Below are positions 61,214 to 64,000 of a DNA stretch of 64,000 nucleotides, one piece after another. The DNA comes from an uncultured Lentisphaeria bacterium. Its GTDB lineage: Bacteria > Verrucomicrobiota > Lentisphaeria > Victivallales > UBA1829. The notes beneath the pieces are model-generated. The model worked only from the letters and a program-made list of their open reading frames with translations. It was not told where the DNA came from and ran no database searches. The position numbers and the translations under genes are program-made. Within the stretch, counting starts at the first letter, position 1. Each line of letters starts with the position of its first letter. Where the stretch lies: the NCBI GenBank assembly GCA_905197955.1, contig CAJKAR010000001.1:163889-227888 (forward strand), given 5' to 3'.

Positions 61214-62254
61214 ATGATTTCGGAAAATCTATCGGATTTCATTTCCCCGGCTTTTCAAAAAAATAATATTCCTGTTGTTTTTGCCACTGATGAAAACTGG
61301 GGAATTTTTCTTTCTGTTGTAATAAAATCAATCCTTGAAACATCCTCTGAATCAAATAACTATGATCTCATTGTTCTGGAAGAGCAACTTTCTGAAGATG
61401 TGAAAAAAAAATTACAATTTGTCATTAAAGACAAATCAAATTTTTCGCTTCGCTTCATTAATATGACTCCCTATCTAAATAATATAGGAAGAGAACTTTT
61501 TCCAGAAAAACGAGAATGGACAATTGCAACGTACTATCGTTTATTTATCCCTGTAATCTTTCAGAACTATGAAAAAGTCATCTATCTGGACACGGATGTA
61601 ATCCTCTTAAAAGATATCTCTTTACTATACCTGACGGACTTGGAGAATAACTATCTCGGTGCAGCCGTTGATGTCGCAGCAACCAGTCTGACTTTTCATA
61701 AGGACTTCATGAAAAAATTTAATCTGCAAGGAGAATATTTCAATGATGGGATCCTTGTTTTTAATATACATAACGATCTTGACCTGCTACCAAAGAGCAT
61801 TCAATGTCTCCAAACTCACAAAGATCTGCCTGCGGTTGCACAAGACGTCAATAATATTGTATGTTATAAAAAAATCAAAAAACTGCCTCTTGCATGGAAT
61901 TTTTTCAATTATGAGGATCCCAAGAGCTGGTTCAGCAGAGCTCCTTTTGAAACATCTTATATCAAAGAATACTTGGCTCTTGACTTGACACATATTAATT
62001 TGATACACTATGTAGGTTGCAAACCATGGAAATATCCAGCAGCAAAATATGCTGATTTATGGTGGAATTATGCAAATCAACTTCCATTTTCAAATGCCAT
62101 TCATGAAAAATCCTATCCTTTTCAAATCAAACACTTACAAAAACTTTTGAAGAAGAGTGAAGAACAACGAAAACTCATAGAGAATTCTTTTTTCTGGAAA
62201 ATTACTTTTCCTGCAAGAAAATTCTATGATTTTCTTTTTTTAGATAAGGAATAA
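61214..62254 (+). CDS. GT8-family glycosyltransferase
   Basis: The 346-residue protein has the GT8 core: NNIPVVFATDENWGIFLSVV (about 15-34), YYRLFIP, and the metal-binding Asp-x-Asp in VIYLDTDVILLKD, followed by YFNDGILVFNI. The C-terminal HINLIHYVGCKPW holds the family His/Gly region. A basic tail with NSFFWKITFPARKFYDFLF resembles a segment found at the end of other surface-glycan transferases. It probably adds a galactose or glucose unit. The coding sequence is clearly richer in A+T than the genes before 61000. Its first codons are identical in DNA to the next gene over 50 bp. Confidence 0.9.
   Translation: MISENLSDFISPAFQKNNIPVVFATDENWGIFLSVVIKSILETSSESNNYDLIVLEEQLSEDVKKKLQFVIKDKSNFSLRFINMTPYLNNIGRELFPEKREWTIATYYRLFIPVIFQNYEKVIYLDTDVILLKDISLLYLTDLENNYLGAAVDVAATSLTFHKDFMKKFNLQGEYFNDGILVFNIHNDLDLLPKSIQCLQTHKDLPAVAQDVNNIVCYKKIKKLPLAWNFFNYEDPKSWFSRAPFETSYIKEYLALDLTHINLIHYVGCKPWKYPAAKYADLWWNYANQLPFSNAIHEKSYPFQIKHLQKLLKKSEEQRKLIENSFFWKITFPARKFYDFLFLDKE
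61247..61296 (+). repeat. 50-bp direct repeat shared by two GT8 genes, copy 1
   Basis: Identical over all 50 bases to 62278-62327. It codes for PAFQKNNIPVVFATDEN, the start of the GT8 domain. The rest of the two genes is much more divergent. Confidence 0.85.
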
Positions 62255-62262
62255 CTGAACTT

Positions 62263-63318
62263 ATGAGTAATATTGTACCGGCTTTTCAAAAAAATAATAT
62301 TCCTGTTGTTTTTGCCACTGATGAAAATTTTGTTCTCTATTTATCCGTGGCATTGAAATCTCTGGTGGAACATTCCACTCCAGCACATAATTATGATATC
62401 ATTATTCTGGAGGAACATCTGAATGCGGAACATAAAAAGATGCTCCAATCTGTTCTGAATCAGGACAATTTTTCATTGCGTTTCATCAATATGACGCCCT
62501 GGATTGAAAAACAAGGCAGAGATCTATTTTATCTTCACAGCCATTTTTCAGTTGCAACCTATTATCGGCTATTCATTTGTGACATTTTGAAAAATTATGA
62601 AAAAATTATCTATCTGGATGGCGATATCATTATACTGACAGATCTTGCGGATTTATTTCAATTTGATCTCGGAACAAATTATCTTGGAGCAACAAGAAAT
62701 CTGGCATATATCTTTTCCGGCAAAGACTATGTCCAGACTGTTTTGGGGATGTCATCCGTTGAAAACTATTTTCAGGCCGGAGTTCTTCTCCTTTCTTTGC
62801 AGAATATGAGAGAAGATCATTTATCAGCCGCATTCCTGCGTCGTTTAAAAGAAATAAAACAGCCCCAGACCGTAGATCAGGACATTCTGAATTCCGTTTG
62901 CGAGGGACATGTTTTATTTCTGCCGCAAGAATGGAACTATCGCTGGCAGCATGGAGACATCTTATCGCAAAATGCAGCAAAACGTCCGGATATCTTTCAA
63001 ACATATCAAGATGCTGAAAAAAATATGAAAATCATCCACTATGCCAGCACATTAAAACCTTGGAATTCTCCCGAAGAAAAATTCTCCAATCTCTGGTGGC
63101 AATATGCGGAGAAAACCAGCTTCTACCATCAAATTTATTACAGTTCTCTATGTAAGCAGATTCTCTTCCTGAAAGAGAAAAATCAGATATTGACTAATGA
63201 ATTGCAGAAAATACACAATTCCCTTTCTTGGAAAATAATGCAGCCCTTGCAAAAAATACACTATTTTTTAACGAAAAAACTACCGTCTATTTTCTATTGG
63301 AAAAAGACTTTCTTTTAA
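62263..63318 (+). CDS. GT8-family glycosyltransferase (paralogue)
   Basis: The 351-residue protein repeats the GT8 plan: NNIPVVFATDENFVLYLSVA near 11-30, IIYLDGDIIILTD as the Asp-x-Asp site, ENYFQAGVLLLSL, and a C-terminal MKIIHYASTLKPW. The tail NSLSWKIMQPLQKIHYFLTKK parallels that of its neighbour. It lies 8 bp after the preceding gene. The overall protein similarity is moderate apart from the identical DNA at the start. Confidence 0.91.
   Translation: MSNIVPAFQKNNIPVVFATDENFVLYLSVALKSLVEHSTPAHNYDIIILEEHLNAEHKKMLQSVLNQDNFSLRFINMTPWIEKQGRDLFYLHSHFSVATYYRLFICDILKNYEKIIYLDGDIIILTDLADLFQFDLGTNYLGATRNLAYIFSGKDYVQTVLGMSSVENYFQAGVLLLSLQNMREDHLSAAFLRRLKEIKQPQTVDQDILNSVCEGHVLFLPQEWNYRWQHGDILSQNAAKRPDIFQTYQDAEKNMKIIHYASTLKPWNSPEEKFSNLWWQYAEKTSFYHQIYYSSLCKQILFLKEKNQILTNELQKIHNSLSWKIMQPLQKIHYFLTKKLPSIFYWKKTFF
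62278..62327 (+). repeat. 50-bp direct repeat shared by two GT8 genes, copy 2
   Basis: Second copy of the segment at 61247-61296, in the same reading frame and near the start of its gene. Recombination between the copies would delete 1031 bp and leave one hybrid gene. Confidence 0.85.
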
Positions 63319-63348
63319 GAACCCTATCTATTAAGGAGTCTCTTCTTC

Positions 63349-63960
63349 ATGATACTTCTACGAATTATGGGAGGACTTGGAAATCAAATGTTCCAATACG
63401 CCGCGGGTAAAGCTCTGGCTGAGCGGCTGCATCAATCCCTGTATCTTGATCTGTCCTGGTTTCAAAATCCGGGAGCTTCCACTCCCAGAGACTTCTCTCT
63501 GTCGCATTTCAAAGCAATTACTGATAAAATTGCAACACCCGAGGAAATTCGTTTTTTCTTCCCTGAAACAATCTGGAAACGGATTCAACGACGTTTATTT
63601 ATTCATTCCATTCTAAAACCAAAAATGGTTTTTCTGGATGAAACAAAACACTCCTATATCAACCGGATGCCAAAACTGAATAAAAGCATGAATATCCATA
63701 TGACTGGTTACTGGCAATCTGAATTCTACTTCCGGGATTCTTCCACAACAATCCGTTCTTTATTTTCGCTTGAACCTCCAACCGATTCAAAAAACCGGGA
63801 ACTTTTTGAAAAACTGAATTCAGGAAATCATTACATCAGTCTCCATATCCGCCGTGGTGACTACATTACCAATCCTGTTGCGGCTGCAAGGTTAGGCAAT
63901 ATCTGTTCTAAAGAGTATTATCAAAGCGCCATCAACAGACTTCTTAGAACCTATCCCTAA
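63349..63960 (+). CDS. GT11-type alpha-1,2-fucosyltransferase, probably truncated
   Basis: The 203 residues begin MILLRIMGGLGNQMFQYAAG, the GT11 start, and contain HISLHIRRGDY-type sequence (HYISLHIRRGDYITNP), the GDP-fucose site. Family members are normally about 280-300 residues and continue past the HIRRGDY region with an FSDD-type motif. Here the frame stops at 63960 after SAINRLLRTYP. One reading-frame change before the stop would continue as LNNSKFSINYN to the window edge, so a frameshift, natural or by sequencing error, is possible. A shortened but functional protein is less likely. Confidence 0.82.
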   Translation: MILLRIMGGLGNQMFQYAAGKALAERLHQSLYLDLSWFQNPGASTPRDFSLSHFKAITDKIATPEEIRFFFPETIWKRIQRRLFIHSILKPKMVFLDETKHSYINRMPKLNKSMNIHMTGYWQSEFYFRDSSTTIRSLFSLEPPTDSKNRELFEKLNSGNHYISLHIRRGDYITNPVAAARLGNICSKEYYQSAINRLLRTYP

Positions 63961-64000
63961 ATAACAGCAAGTTTTCGATAAATTATAACCGTTGCGGCAA

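Overview
The window looks like a chromosome segment of a Lentisphaerota bacterium (Victivallales, Victivallis-like). The basis is the combination of several pseudopilin-type proteins (an FTLIE-type N-terminus plus a C-terminal H-x9-DG motif) with many glycoside hydrolases, GntR/LacI hybrid, LacI, AraC and IclR regulators, and scattered single housekeeping genes. No database was searched, so the assignment is an inference from gene content. No tRNA, rRNA, CRISPR array, phage or insertion sequence was seen.

Layout. 1-441: start of a GntR-type regulator running off the left edge. 498-6170 (minus): a compact operon of GntR/LacI-type regulator, pseudopilin and LamG-containing glycoside hydrolase, with a near-consensus promoter that carries three helically phased repeats and a terminator at the far end. 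6330-8901: a TPR-like membrane protein, miaA and a CPBP protease. 9287-17982 (plus): a second and larger cassette of GntR/LacI-type regulator, SGNH hydrolase, two pseudopilins, GH71-like, GH43-like plus CBM32-like, and a six-hairpin glycosidase. 18407-25987: FAD oxidoreductase and IclR regulator, a divergent sialidase-like propeller protein, a cluster of tandem DNA hairpins, a sugar isomerase-like/dehydrogenase pair and an AraC regulator. 26009-36399: two-component system, clpA-clpS, GH3, a double-domain nucleoside diphosphate kinase, UDP-glucuronate decarboxylase and an exported hypothetical. 36649-45960: rpmA, obg, a pteridine-reductase-like SDR, a sugar ABC importer without its ATPase, and uvrA, bracketed by two inverted copies of a 24-bp REP-like hairpin. 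46339-54645: GH5-like hydrolase with a convergent AraC regulator, a pseudopilin, and a LacI regulator with a GH78-like rhamnosidase behind a palindromic operator. 54705-59400 (minus): a tandem CBM32 protein and an operon of HAD phosphatase plus two S1-P1/phospholipase-C-like proteins. 59513-64000 (plus): the start of a surface-polysaccharide locus with a Wzm/Wzt-type exporter, two GT8 glycosyltransferases and a GT11 fucosyltransferase that looks truncated; from about 61200 the sequence is visibly richer in A+T.

How the genes fit together. The main theme is complex-glycan use by many small, separately regulated cassettes. Each pairs a sugar-sensing regulator with secreted glycosidases and, in three places, with pseudopilins. 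All four pseudopilins keep Glu+5 but lack the glycine normally found just before the prepilin cleavage site. This repeated regulator-pseudopilin-hydrolase arrangement is the best candidate here for an under-described system.
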